This document shows, piece by piece, positions 34,554 through 43,671 of a DNA stretch of 64,000 nucleotides (positions are counted from its first letter, which is position 1; each line of letters opens with the position of its first letter). Source of the DNA: SFWF01 sp964599835 (GTDB lineage Bacteria > Bacillota > Clostridia > Oscillospirales > Acutalibacteraceae). Made by a program: the position numbers and the translations under genes. The notes below the pieces were generated by a model. The model did not search any database and was not told the origin of the DNA. It saw nothing but the letters and a program-made list of their open reading frames with translations. Location of the stretch: the NCBI GenBank assembly GCA_964599835.1, contig CAZRHF010000001.1, positions 17,570 to 81,569 of the forward strand, given 5' to 3'.

Positions 34554-35582
34554 CTATAAGGGAATACACATCACAAGACTTAAGGTTCCGCAGAAATTAA
34601 GTTCTCCGCTGTCGGCACCTATAAAGAAACTGCTTCCTTTTGAAAGGGAGACGGTTTCATTGTCACAGCTAAGCGTTCCTTCGCCGTCAATAACAACACA
34701 TACGGCATAGGAATCGCCAAGATCGGTAATATAATTTTCCGAAACATTCAGTCTTTTCATCGAAAACTTATCGGTAAGATCGCTTCCGACTACGATATTT
34801 AAGGTATTGTCTTCCGATTTTGCAACTCTTAAATACTTACTCTTGGTTTCCTCTGCCGAGAAGCATTCATAAGTAAAACAGTCAAACATTTTCTCAAAAC
34901 CAAGACCGCCGTGAAGCTTTTGCTCGGCTAAAATAACGCCCGAAGGAGTTTTCCTTTCCGGGATGACCATAAGATCGCTGGGCTCCTGAAGCTCGATCAT
35001 AAAACAGCCTGCGCCGATGGCATGCGGCACTCCCCCATCAACAAACCAGAGATCTCCCGCTCTTACGGGAAATTTATGGAGGCAGGAAAGCATACCGTTT
35101 ATATCCTGAGCATCAAAAAGCTTCTTCCAATGCTCTTTGGTGATGCCCTCCTTAAATCCGAGATAAACGCAGGCATCTTTCTCTGTATCAAGAATATACC
35201 AGCACTCGGTTTTGCCGAAGGGAGAATCAAAATGTTCTTTTGCAAATTCAATAGTAGGGTGGCACTGAATAACAAGCCGTTCTGCCGAATCGAGAAGTTT
35301 CACAAGAATTGACTGCTTGCCGCCGTGTTTTTCTGAGAGTCGTTTACCAAGAAGCTTTTCGGGAGCTTTTTCCAAAAGCTCTTTAAAATAGCTTCCATTC
35401 TCTAAAACGCTGAGACCCTCGTTTGGGACAGGCTTGTCGGGGTTAAAAGCAACGGCGGTAGACGCAAGCCATTCTTCAGGATATCTTCCGTCGGTTGGGT
35501 TTTCCTTTCCCATAAAACGGTCGATCCTTTTACCTCCGTAATAAGCCCGTCTGACGCGGTTTTCTTTAAACTTTAGAACCAT
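34554..35582 (-). CDS. Class I mannose-6-phosphate isomerase family protein
   Basis: A 342-residue cupin-type sugar phosphate isomerase. Metal ligands appear in VIQCHPTIEFAKEHF (QxH), CWYILDTE and DGGVPHAIGAGCFMIELQEPSDL, with the family's EWLASTAVAFNP and PEKLLGKRL region near the N-terminus. Classical ManA interconverts mannose-6-phosphate and fructose-6-phosphate; within this operon it may act on a different aldose or sugar phosphate. It lies between DUF4867 and the FGGY kinase. Confidence 0.88.
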   Translation of the reverse strand: MVLKFKENRVRRAYYGGKRIDRFMGKENPTDGRYPEEWLASTAVAFNPDKPVPNEGLSVLENGSYFKELLEKAPEKLLGKRLSEKHGGKQSILVKLLDSAERLVIQCHPTIEFAKEHFDSPFGKTECWYILDTEKDACVYLGFKEGITKEHWKKLFDAQDINGMLSCLHKFPVRAGDLWFVDGGVPHAIGAGCFMIELQEPSDLMVIPERKTPSGVILAEQKLHGGLGFEKMFDCFTYECFSAEETKSKYLRVAKSEDNTLNIVVGSDLTDKFSMKRLNVSENYITDLGDSYAVCVVIDGEGTLSCDNETVSLSKGSSFFIGADSGELNFCGTLSLVMCIPL

Positions 35583-35596
35583 AAAAACCTCCGGGG

Positions 35597-36247
35597 TCAG
35601 TATTTAATCTCGATGTTGTCGCCATATACTCCGGGAACGACTCCTCTATCAATGAGAGGTGTGTTATCAATATGGGCAATTATCCACTTGTTTTTCCTAA
35701 AAAGCAGTTTATCTTCGTGAATATTATCAAGCGGTATGTTTGTACCCTTTGGAAGAGCAACCACACAACCAAATCCTTTACTTGATACCTCAATAGGACA
35801 AAAATGCAGGCTGGTTGCATAGACCTCTATAGCCTCTCCCTTTTTAACGTAAAAGGCTTTGGCTGATGCGGAACTGATCTTACCGTCAATAATTTCATAG
35901 GTATGGGCAAGAATTAAAAGCAAATCGGTTACGGCAATATTAATTTCGCTTGAGGTATGCCATTCGAAGGCATTAAGCTTATTTGAATGACCGTAACAAT
36001 AACCCGTCTGGGTCTCCATCTCGCCAAAATAATCTTCTTTGAAGCGTTTGGAAATTTCAAGCTTTTCAAAAGAATCTACAGATGCCTCATAAAGGCTGCC
36101 GTTTTCGGGGAGAATTTTCTCTTCGGCAACCTTTACGATTTCATTTGTATTAATACTAAGCTTTCGGCCGTAGGAGGCAAACTCCGGACTATCGACCGAA
36201 TAAATTTCTATTTGCGGATTAATCTCACGCAGTTTTTCTATATTCAT
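35597..36247 (-). CDS. DUF4867 family protein (probable cupin)
   Basis: A 216-residue cytosolic protein starting MNIEKLREINPQIEIYSVDS, which I recognise as DUF4867, a Clostridia family without known function. The stretch FYVKKGEAIEVYATSLHFCP and GFGCVVALPKGTNIP resembles the cupin pattern of ureidoglycolate lyase-like enzymes, with His and Glu placed as potential metal ligands. It sits in the middle of the catabolic operon, 4 bases after the epimerase gene stop, so a role as isomerase, epimerase or lyase in this pathway is the best guess. The ribosome binding site is weak, which suggests coupling to the gene before it. Confidence 0.82.
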   Translation of the reverse strand: MNIEKLREINPQIEIYSVDSPEFASYGRKLSINTNEIVKVAEEKILPENGSLYEASVDSFEKLEISKRFKEDYFGEMETQTGYCYGHSNKLNAFEWHTSSEINIAVTDLLLILAHTYEIIDGKISSASAKAFYVKKGEAIEVYATSLHFCPIEVSSKGFGCVVALPKGTNIPLDNIHEDKLLFRKNKWIIAHIDNTPLIDRGVVPGVYGDNIEIKY

Positions 36248-36250
36248 AGC

Positions 36251-37099
36251 TTAAATCACGGTAATTGTGTGAGAAAAGACAAAGGTATCGGCAGGTTTAA
36301 GAGCGGTGATACCTTCCTTTTCGGTTATATCATAACTGCTGCCGGGAACATCGGGAATACCGTTCCAGGGCTCTAGGCACATATAACCTGCTCCGTGCTT
36401 ATGCCAGAGAAGGAAATAGGGTGCGCCTTGGAAATCGACCCTTATGGCTCTGCCGGTCTTGCGGTTTCTGAGGGTTGCGGCGCTGAAATCAATATCCTTA
36501 AAGGGCAGTGCATCCAGAATAAAGTACTTGTCGTAGAGAGGAAGCACCTTAGAATCCTTAATAATGGGATATGAGGTTTTCGCAAGGATATTTCCATACA
36601 GATTATGGGCGTTTAAGGTCTGCTCGCTGTCGAAAATAACGTCATAATCCTCAATTCCTTCGGGGGTCGCATACGCCTCGTGTGCACCGACGTTGAAATA
36701 CATGGTATCGACCGACTTATTATCAACCTTATAATCAATCTTTACGGCCTTTCCGCTTAGAGTATATATTACTCTGAACTCAAAGTCAAAGGGATATGAT
36801 ACCTTGGTTTCATCGGAAGATTTAAGAAGGAAGGTTACAGAATCATCGGTTACTTTCTCCACTTCAAACAAAGAAAATTTAGCAAATCCGTGTTTTGTAA
36901 GGGTGTATTCCTTGCCGTTTAAGGTATATTTATCGTCCTTGAGACCACCGCATATAGGAAACATTATGGGGGCGGTACCCGACCATATTTCAGGCTTGCC
37001 CTCCCACATATATTCGGTATTATCGCAAACGATGCTTCTGAGCTCTGCACCAAGCTCGTTTATCTTTACGGTCAGTTCGGAATTCTTAATGGTTACCAT
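36251..37099 (-). CDS. Aldose 1-epimerase family protein (LacX-like)
   Basis: A galactose mutarotase-fold protein of 282 residues. LGAELRSIVCDNTEYMW, YTLTKHGFAKFSLFEVEK (catalytic His region), YFNVGAHEAYATPEG (second His) and YMCLEPWNGIPD (catalytic Glu) mark the family; the length and sequence style match the LacX subgroup rather than GalM. It would interconvert anomers of the operon's sugar. The ATG at 37099 with CGGAGG is chosen; a start at 37129 would overlap the IolB-like gene. Confidence 0.9.
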   Translation of the reverse strand: MVTIKNSELTVKINELGAELRSIVCDNTEYMWEGKPEIWSGTAPIMFPICGGLKDDKYTLNGKEYTLTKHGFAKFSLFEVEKVTDDSVTFLLKSSDETKVSYPFDFEFRVIYTLSGKAVKIDYKVDNKSVDTMYFNVGAHEAYATPEGIEDYDVIFDSEQTLNAHNLYGNILAKTSYPIIKDSKVLPLYDKYFILDALPFKDIDFSAATLRNRKTGRAIRVDFQGAPYFLLWHKHGAGYMCLEPWNGIPDVPGSSYDITEKEGITALKPADTFVFSHTITVI

Positions 37100-37116
37100 A
37101 GCTATTCCTCCGTGAA

Positions 37117-37905
37117 TTACTCTACCCAAGCGTGCTCGGGGTCGTTACTGCGGTTAAAGCCCTGATAATCTCCTGCCATAAGCCAGAGGAAATAGGTCTT
37201 ATAACCGGGGGTAGAAACGGTAGAGTGATAACCGTAAGGGAATTCTACAAGCTCGTCATTTTTAACTCTGTAGGCCTCATCAAGCTCACCGTCAGCGGTG
37301 TAAAGGCACTGTACTGCAAAGCCCTGTTTAGGGTCAAAGAGGAAATAATATATTTCTTCTGCGATACACTCGGTAGGCATATTATCCTCGTCGTGCTTAT
37401 GGGGAGGAAATCCCGCCCAGTTGCCTTCGGTGCAGTAGGCTTCGCCGATAGTAAGTATCTTAGCATTGGAGTTTCCGTCGATGATAAAGCTGGTCTCACG
37501 TTCAAAAGGCTGTCTTCCGAGGAGCTTTAAAACAACGTGATCTTCCCTTAGTACCTGAGGTTCGGTCTTTTCTGAAACAGGGGTTGCACAAACAGCAATT
37601 TTGATATGATCGAGAGCTTCAATATTAAGCTTCTGCTCACGGGGCATATAGAAGCTTTCAGCCTTACGGTTCTCGAAAACGTTCATTCGGTTACCGATGT
37701 CTTCCCATTTTTCACCGTTAACATTAACGTTACAGTGACCTTCGAGCATTATAAAAGCTGTCTCCTTATTCTCGGTATAAAAGTCGAGATTCTGTCCTGC
37801 TTCAAGCTCGATTATTCCGAATTCGAGCTTTTTAAGACTGCACTCCCCTATTTTGCAGATAGGAGTATATCCGTTTGTAGGCTTATATGCTTTTTTAAAG
37901 TTCAT
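37117..37905 (-). CDS. iolB: 5-deoxy-glucuronate isomerase family protein (IolB-like)
   Basis: A 262-residue bicupin of the IolB/KduI family. The metal site is PPHKHDEDNMPTECIAEEIYYF (ligands His, His, Glu), preceded by the N-terminal cupin half, and followed by FPYGYHSTVSTPGYKTYFLW with the last His. IolB proper isomerises 5-deoxyglucuronate in inositol breakdown. Here the gene overlaps the PfkB kinase gene by 11 bases, and the class II aldolase is one gene further up, an order reminiscent of IolB-IolC-IolJ; however, the upper inositol genes (iolG, iolE, iolD) are absent, so its true substrate is open. Confidence 0.87.
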   Translation of the reverse strand: MNFKKAYKPTNGYTPICKIGECSLKKLEFGIIELEAGQNLDFYTENKETAFIMLEGHCNVNVNGEKWEDIGNRMNVFENRKAESFYMPREQKLNIEALDHIKIAVCATPVSEKTEPQVLREDHVVLKLLGRQPFERETSFIIDGNSNAKILTIGEAYCTEGNWAGFPPHKHDEDNMPTECIAEEIYYFLFDPKQGFAVQCLYTADGELDEAYRVKNDELVEFPYGYHSTVSTPGYKTYFLWLMAGDYQGFNRSNDPEHAWVE

Positions 37906-38806
37906 ATCCGTTCTCCTTTAAATATTCTTTAACTCTGTCAAAAGAGGGCACGCTTTCTCTGGCGCCTATTCCCATGCATTTGATGGCAGAAACCGCACTT
38001 GCAAAATGACAGCATTTATAAAGGTCAAAACCTTTAATGATTCCTGCGGCAAAGGCTCCGTGGAATACGTCTCCCGAGCCGTTGGAGTCAACTACATCGG
38101 CAGGATAGATAGGATAGCTCACAGTATTCCTCCCGTCATAAAAGATTCCGCCTTTTTTACCCTGCGTAATGACCACTACTTCGGGAGAATAGGTTTCAAA
38201 AAGCTTTTTTGCTGCTTCTTCTGCGGTTTTAGCTCCGGTATGCTTTAAGGCAAATTCCTCGGAAGGAATCATAATATCGGTTTCGGTAAGCAGACGTTCA
38301 ACGCCATCGTAAAGTCCTCCGCAGTCGTAAAGCACCTTAATGCCGTTTTTACGGGCGAGCTTTGCGGCCTCTACTGCGGCATCCATCTCATTTCCGTCAA
38401 CCATAAGAAGCTCGGCAGAAAGGATAGCCTGCTTTTGCTTTTCGCTAAGCTTCAAGGGCGGAAGGTCTCCCTTATCAAAAACACAGGTGCGGCTTGCGGT
38501 ATCTCCGCTGAGCCAGATGACCGAAGTGAAAGAACGGTAGCCGTCCATCACTTCGATATTGTCGGTATTTACACCGTATTTTGCAAAGTCATTTTTGAGG
38601 ATCTGTCCTGCGCTGTCGGAAGAAAGAACTCCGACGTAGCCTACGTCTTCGCCTAGCTTAGAGGCGGCTACAAGTCCTGTGGCAACGGGGCCTCCGCCCG
38701 CCTGCTTGCTGGAGAGCGCACGCATTTTTGTGTCCTCGTCGGGATAACGCGGAACGCTGATAAGGGTGTCCATAACACAGGCACCAATACCTATAATTTT
38801 ACACAT
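37895..38806 (-). CDS. PfkB family carbohydrate kinase
   Basis: A ribokinase-fold kinase of 303 residues: N-terminal GIGACVMDTLISVPRYPDED, substrate-binding GGGPVATGLVAASKLG, and the C-terminal catalytic motif VDSNGSGDVFHGAFAAG with the Asp base (GSGD instead of the more common GAGD). The DVFHGAF form occurs in several sugar kinases, including sulfofructose kinase and 2-dehydro-3-deoxygluconate kinase, but specificity cannot be fixed. It would phosphorylate C1 or C6 of the ketose that the adjacent aldolase cleaves. It starts 1 base after the aldolase gene stop and overlaps the IolB-like gene. Confidence 0.9.
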   Translation of the reverse strand: MCKIIGIGACVMDTLISVPRYPDEDTKMRALSSKQAGGGPVATGLVAASKLGEDVGYVGVLSSDSAGQILKNDFAKYGVNTDNIEVMDGYRSFTSVIWLSGDTASRTCVFDKGDLPPLKLSEKQKQAILSAELLMVDGNEMDAAVEAAKLARKNGIKVLYDCGGLYDGVERLLTETDIMIPSEEFALKHTGAKTAEEAAKKLFETYSPEVVVITQGKKGGIFYDGRNTVSYPIYPADVVDSNGSGDVFHGAFAAGIIKGFDLYKCCHFASAVSAIKCMGIGARESVPSFDRVKEYLKENGYEL

Positions 38807-38807
38807 A

Positions 38808-39650
38808 TTATTTTGCCTTTCCGTCGGCTCCGACCAGTTTTATCTTATCTAAGGCCATCTTTTTAACCGTTTCGATGGGCTTTTTCATAAAGATATCTAC
38901 TGCAATACTGCGGGCAGGATCTTCAAGGGTTTCTTTTGTACCATCAGCAAATGCACAGCAAACATCGGTGCCGATATTCATCTTACGAACACCTGCGGCG
39001 ATAGCGGCCTTAACCTGATCGTCGGGAATGCCCGAGCCACCGTGAAGCACAAGAGGAATTCCTCCGGTTGCCTCGCGGATAGCTTTAACGCGCTCAATAT
39101 CCAGCTTCGGGGGCTTTTTATAATGACCGTGCGCGTTTCCTATGAGGACGGCAAGACAGGTTACACCTGTTTCTTTTACGAATTTTGCGGCCTCTGCAGG
39201 GTCGGTAAACTCGTCCATAGCGTCGTCGTTTACGCTACCTACGTGACCTATCTCGCCCTCAACGCCCACACCGATAGCATTGCAGGTCTCTACAATGTGC
39301 TTTGTGAGCTCAATATTCTTTTCAAGGGGATGAACCGAGCCGTCGAGCATTATTCCCGTAGCACCCCAGCGAAGGGCACGGGTGACCTCCCACTCAGAAG
39401 GGCCGTGGTCAAGATGGAAACAAACGGGAACACTTGCCTTCTGTGCGGCGGCAACAACTACGGGGCAAAGATAGTATCCGACCTCTTCGTTTAAAAGACG
39501 GGGATAGACCTGAATAATAACGGGGGCCTTCGCTTCCTCGGCGGCGGCAATAACACCCATAACTGTTTCGATATTATATACGTTAAAGGCAGGAATACAG
39601 TAGTTTCCTTCCTCTGCCATACCGATGACGGTTTGTAAATTAACTAACAT
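38808..39650 (-). CDS. Class II ketose-bisphosphate aldolase
   Basis: A 280-residue zinc aldolase of the FbaA/GatY/IolJ group. YCIPAFNVYNIETVMGV, CFHLDHGPSEWEVTRAL (zinc His and catalytic Asp), GVEGEIGHVGSV (metal Glu), LIGNAHGHYK (zinc His) and VLHGGSGIPD, then RKMNIGTDV, are all present, so the active site is intact. It cleaves a phosphorylated ketose to dihydroxyacetone phosphate plus an aldehyde; the aldehyde half defines the pathway and is unknown. It lies between the Fe-S protein and the PfkB kinase. Confidence 0.93.
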   Translation of the reverse strand: MLVNLQTVIGMAEEGNYCIPAFNVYNIETVMGVIAAAEEAKAPVIIQVYPRLLNEEVGYYLCPVVVAAAQKASVPVCFHLDHGPSEWEVTRALRWGATGIMLDGSVHPLEKNIELTKHIVETCNAIGVGVEGEIGHVGSVNDDAMDEFTDPAEAAKFVKETGVTCLAVLIGNAHGHYKKPPKLDIERVKAIREATGGIPLVLHGGSGIPDDQVKAAIAAGVRKMNIGTDVCCAFADGTKETLEDPARSIAVDIFMKKPIETVKKMALDKIKLVGADGKAK

Positions 39651-39662
39651 ATTCCCTACTCC

Positions 39663-40748
39663 TTATCCGAGAATGAGATCTTCGAGAGAGAGTATCTCAA
39701 CGTCACTCTGCTCTACGGCCTTAAGCGCCACATATTCGCCTACGCAGGCGGTGACGATGGTCTTTGCGCCAACGCTGGTTGCGTTGAAGATCCTTCGTTT
39801 GGAAACGAGTTTAATGACCTCCGGCATATACTGAGCCATAAGGATATTGCCTGCCCAAACGGTTTCGGCGCGGTTAAGATGAAGCTCACCGATATTTGCG
39901 AATGCAGAAACTACGGTTCTGATCTCTTCGGTTTCTTCAAGGTCGCGGGAAAGCTGATAAGGATCCTGGATAGCAACGGTCTTATCGCTCTTTGTGGCTG
40001 TAAGCTTACCGGTATTTAAGGCATCGGCAAGATATGCGGTATAGGTTACTACCTTTGCGGATGTCTCGATTCCGTATTCTTTATAAAGCTGTTTGATAGT
40101 TTTGGCATCATTAGGATCGTAAACGATCACAGTCTTATACTGTGAGAAAACCTCTGCGGCAGACTGCATCATTTCTTTGGTCTCGTTCGCAGCTCCGATA
40201 AGGAAATCGAGCTGAGCACCGCTGGCGGGCTCGTCAGCTAAGAGGGTGAAGTCTATACCGGTGTTTTCTATAACTTTTATCGCCTTAACTGCCTGCTCGC
40301 AGGCCATAAAGCGTGCATCAACTCCAAGATATAAAAGAGTATCGGTCTTGGCGGTATGTGTTTCTATAGAAGCCTTTAAGGTATCGCAGAGCTCTGTTTT
40401 GCCGTAAGCATTTCCGTTTTCAAGACAGTTATCAAGTAAAACGTTTATGTAGGAAGGAAGCTTATCTTCGAGGGCGGCCTGCAGACGGGTCTCCTTGGTG
40501 AACATTACGGGATCCCAACCTGTTACACAGTCGTGAACGCAGGCGCCGCAGGTGCAACATTCATAAATGTTGTCCATAATTTCCGAAAGGTCAATAGCCT
40601 CACGGTTAACAAGTGAAATTCCGAGAGCGCGGGCGCGGGCGGTATTTCTTTCCTGACCTGTAGCGTTTCCGACAGGGCAAATATGGTGACACATCCAGCA
40701 GAAACGACAAGCGTCAACGTGCTGTTTGCATTTTTCTGACATAATCAT
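39663..40748 (-). CDS. Iron-sulfur electron-transfer protein (GlcF-like)
   Basis: A 361-residue protein with two [4Fe-4S] motifs in the first 75 residues: C14-x2-C17-x2-C20-x3-C24-P and C64-x2-C67-x2-C70-x3-C74. The remaining 280 residues lack the complete CCG (heterodisulfide reductase) cysteine motifs of GlcF, so it is a variant. It follows the GlcD-like flavoprotein gene by 23 bases, the usual order for a glycolate- or lactate-oxidase complex, and would hand electrons from that flavin to the ETF encoded at the end of the operon. AGGAGG precedes the ATG at 40748; a second ATG lies at 40742. Confidence 0.87.
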   Translation of the reverse strand: MIMSEKCKQHVDACRFCWMCHHICPVGNATGQERNTARARALGISLVNREAIDLSEIMDNIYECCTCGACVHDCVTGWDPVMFTKETRLQAALEDKLPSYINVLLDNCLENGNAYGKTELCDTLKASIETHTAKTDTLLYLGVDARFMACEQAVKAIKVIENTGIDFTLLADEPASGAQLDFLIGAANETKEMMQSAAEVFSQYKTVIVYDPNDAKTIKQLYKEYGIETSAKVVTYTAYLADALNTGKLTATKSDKTVAIQDPYQLSRDLEETEEIRTVVSAFANIGELHLNRAETVWAGNILMAQYMPEVIKLVSKRRIFNATSVGAKTIVTACVGEYVALKAVEQSDVEILSLEDLILG

Positions 40749-40771
40749 AGTAATTTTACCTCCTCTTAGAA

Positions 40772-42208
40772 TTAAAGACCGAGCTTAAACGGATTCATAA
40801 TTCCGTTGGGGTCGAGCTGTTTCTTAAGTCCTTCAAACACCTGCATCGCAGGGCCGTACTGTTCCTTCATAAGGCGGCCGAGCTTGATTCCGACGCCGTG
40901 ATGATCGTTTACAACTGCGCCGTGAGCAAGGGCCGCGCGAACACCGCAGGTCCAGATTGCCTGATGAAGGCGAAGTGCCTCAACGGGATCTTCGGGAACG
41001 TCTTTACCTTCAACGATAAAGCGGTCGTAGATCATAGAGCCCCATTCATACCAATGAGAAAAGTGTGCAATAAACTTAGCCTGGGGGAAGTTGGTTTCAA
41101 TGGCTTCCTTCATCGCCCAGTAGATCTTTTCGATCTTATCGTAAGGAGCAATGGTATCCATAGTACCGAACATCTGGGGAATGTCCATCATGTGACCGGG
41201 ATAGAAGAAGGTGATCTTCTCCTTCCACCACTTTTCACCGTACTCGCTTCCAAGGTCTTCTGCGCCGTATTTTGCAAAAGTAGAGAGAAGTATCTTCTCC
41301 TCGACCTCAACGAGCTCCTTACAGCCTTCAATAGCCACGTTCATAAATGCACCCTTGCGCTCAACGCCGACTATCTTCTTAATGAGAGAAGAGGTTTCGG
41401 CTTCGTCATAAAGACGCATAACAGAAGGCTTGAATTTCTGTAAAAGCTCGCGGGAGGCCTGGAAAGCACCGTGCATATCCTGGAAGAGAAAGCCACGGAA
41501 ACGACGTTCCTCAGGCTGGTCGAAAATTCTGATCTGTGCCTTGGTGATAACACCTAAGGTCCCTTCGGAACCGATGAATATCTGGTTAAGGTCGGGACCT
41601 GCGGCGTGCTTGGGAGCAGATGCGGTATTGATGATGTCACCGTTAGGCAGAACGACCTCCATCTGAAGCACCATATCGTCGATCTTTCCGTATTTGGTGG
41701 AGCAGACACCTATACCTCTGTGGGCAAGGAAGCCGCCGACGGTAGAGCAGGTGAGCGAAGAAGGATAGTGCATGGTCGCCTTTCCAACCTCGTTTGCGGC
41801 CCATTCGATATGCTTATAAATAGCACCCGTACCACACTCAATATACATACCCTCGGTATTTACCTCGTAGATCTGATTCATACGCTTGGTATCGAGTATG
41901 ATACCGCCGCATACGGGAATTGCGCCGCCTTGTGTTCCGCCGCCTGCGCCCCAGGTAGTTACAGGGAGCTTATAGTAGTTAGCGATCTTCAGCACCTTAG
42001 AAACTTCTGTAGCATCCTTAGGACAAACAACGATATCTGCCTCGGGCATACGGCATCCGCGGTCGGCCCACATACGGGAGAGCCAGTAATAGTCTACGCT
42101 GTGGGTAACCTTGTCGATAGCGCGGGTAGAGCAGTTTTCCACTCCTACGGCGTCCTCAATTTCGGTGAGGATCATTGAAAACAAAAATTCGTTCATCTGG
42201 ATCTGCAT
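40772..42208 (-). CDS. FAD-binding hydroxy-acid oxidoreductase (GlcD/lactate dehydrogenase-like)
   Basis: A 478-residue VAO/PCMH flavoprotein. The N-terminal FAD domain has VCPKDATEVSKVLKIANYY, TTWGAGGGTQGGAIPVCGGI and TCSTVGGFLAHRGIGVCSTKYG; the C-terminal FAD-oxidase domain follows, with LHQAIWTCGVRAALAHGAV and the metal/substrate His pair in VVNDHHGVGIKLGRLM. It oxidises a 2-hydroxy acid to a 2-oxo acid. With the iron-sulfur protein and an ETF in the same operon it resembles the lactate dehydrogenase-ETF complexes of anaerobes that use flavin-based electron confurcation to reduce NAD; the actual substrate is not known. Confidence 0.9.
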   Translation of the reverse strand: MQIQMNEFLFSMILTEIEDAVGVENCSTRAIDKVTHSVDYYWLSRMWADRGCRMPEADIVVCPKDATEVSKVLKIANYYKLPVTTWGAGGGTQGGAIPVCGGIILDTKRMNQIYEVNTEGMYIECGTGAIYKHIEWAANEVGKATMHYPSSLTCSTVGGFLAHRGIGVCSTKYGKIDDMVLQMEVVLPNGDIINTASAPKHAAGPDLNQIFIGSEGTLGVITKAQIRIFDQPEERRFRGFLFQDMHGAFQASRELLQKFKPSVMRLYDEAETSSLIKKIVGVERKGAFMNVAIEGCKELVEVEEKILLSTFAKYGAEDLGSEYGEKWWKEKITFFYPGHMMDIPQMFGTMDTIAPYDKIEKIYWAMKEAIETNFPQAKFIAHFSHWYEWGSMIYDRFIVEGKDVPEDPVEALRLHQAIWTCGVRAALAHGAVVNDHHGVGIKLGRLMKEQYGPAMQVFEGLKKQLDPNGIMNPFKLGL

Positions 42209-42222
42209 TTCTTTTTTCTCCT

Positions 42223-43635
42223 TTATTTTATACTTTTATCAACCTTAAGGTTGGGAAAATACTTGCAAAATTCTTCAATTTCTTTGCGGTAGTCCCCTTC
42301 TATCTCAACAAAGTGATGAATATATGGACCGTCAATAAGTCGGTCTTCAACGGCCTGCAGGTTACTAAATTCGCCCCATATATAAGTTCCGTGAGTCTGA
42401 GGACCATCGGTGGTATTGCAGACAAGAGGCAGTATCATATAGTTGCCGCTTTCCTGATCCATTCGGGCAACAGTATAGGTGCCGTCCTTGCCTCTGAACC
42501 ATTCACGCTGATTAACAAGACGTGCGGTGCTGTCGATTCCGCTTTCGGCCTTCTGTGAAAGCGGGAAGGGTCCGCAATGCCAAAGAAGCTCAGCATTCTT
42601 ATTTTCCGGATGACGCACGGTGAATTCTCCGAATAAGGGCTTGCCCTCACCCATAGTTGCACATTTAAGAAGGGACATTGTGATAGCGCAGTGAATATCA
42701 CTTTCACAGGAGACCATATATCCCATATCGTTAAGCATTCCGTAAACCGCACAGGGTGCAAGACCGTCGAACATAACCGGAGTTGCCGTCCAGCACTCGG
42801 CCGACATAACATCGAGATCGAATTCCTCAAATATGTGCTTATATGTTGCGGCAAGGGTTGCCATTGAGTTTATGTATTTCGGTGTAAGCTCATCAAGTTT
42901 GAAATTACTAAGGAAATATTTTTCATATTCGGCAATTTCATCAGCATAAAGTTCCTTAGCGGCATTAAAGCGCTGCTGAACCATAGCGAAGTTTATAGCG
43001 ATAATGCGAATTCCGAACTTCTCCATAAGCTCGCCTTCGTTGGAAATTACCGAAAAGAAGGGCTGCGGACGTGCACCAAGCTGTCCGATACGCATTCCTT
43101 TGAAGTTTTTAACCATACAGACTACGCGAACGAAAGAGTCAAAGCCTTCGGCAAATTCTTCGGATTCTACCCTACAGCAAGGAAGGTGTGAAAAGGGAAT
43201 GTGATAACGTTGCATCTGACGGGAAAGTCCGAAAAGACCGCACTGCGAGTCGGTAGGACGCATTCCGTCAACATAGTACTCATCATCAAGAGGGGCCCAC
43301 AAAAGAACGGGCTTCCCGAGAGCCATAGCAATATCAGCGGCAGCTTCCTCGTTTCCGAAGTTACAGTTGATAATAAATACGGCGTCGACCTTTTCGTCTT
43401 TGAAGCGTTCAACGACCTCTTTAGCAGAAGCATCGTCAAAAACCAGATCTTCGATGCCGATACCTTTATTGTCGACAAACTCTACCTTGTCAGAGCTGAA
43501 ATTCTTCTCAATGTATTCGGTAAAGCGTTTTCCGCGTTGCTCAGCCGAATACCAAGTAAGGAAGGTTCCTCGCGGACGGTCGGTAGTGTTTCTTCGCATA
43601 GCGACAAGTCCGATCTTAACTTTATAATCAAACAT
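42223..43635 (-). CDS. L-fucose/L-arabinose isomerase family protein
   Basis: A 470-residue protein related to L-fucose isomerase: N-terminal KIGLVAMRRNTTDRPRGTF, then MSAECWTATPVMFDGLAPC with the metal-binding Glu, MVSCESDIHCAITMSLLKC with the Asp, and LLWHCGPFPLS with the His. It would isomerise an aldose to a ketose as the first step of the pathway. It is the first gene of the operon, with AGGGGA before the ATG at 43635; the frame extends to 43680 but that stretch lies on the promoter. The promoter and an operator palindrome lie just upstream. Confidence 0.88.
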   Translation of the reverse strand: MFDYKVKIGLVAMRRNTTDRPRGTFLTWYSAEQRGKRFTEYIEKNFSSDKVEFVDNKGIGIEDLVFDDASAKEVVERFKDEKVDAVFIINCNFGNEEAAADIAMALGKPVLLWAPLDDEYYVDGMRPTDSQCGLFGLSRQMQRYHIPFSHLPCCRVESEEFAEGFDSFVRVVCMVKNFKGMRIGQLGARPQPFFSVISNEGELMEKFGIRIIAINFAMVQQRFNAAKELYADEIAEYEKYFLSNFKLDELTPKYINSMATLAATYKHIFEEFDLDVMSAECWTATPVMFDGLAPCAVYGMLNDMGYMVSCESDIHCAITMSLLKCATMGEGKPLFGEFTVRHPENKNAELLWHCGPFPLSQKAESGIDSTARLVNQREWFRGKDGTYTVARMDQESGNYMILPLVCNTTDGPQTHGTYIWGEFSNLQAVEDRLIDGPYIHHFVEIEGDYRKEIEEFCKYFPNLKVDKSIK

Positions 43636-43671
43636 AACAAGTCCCCTATCAGACAAAATTTTTACATTACA

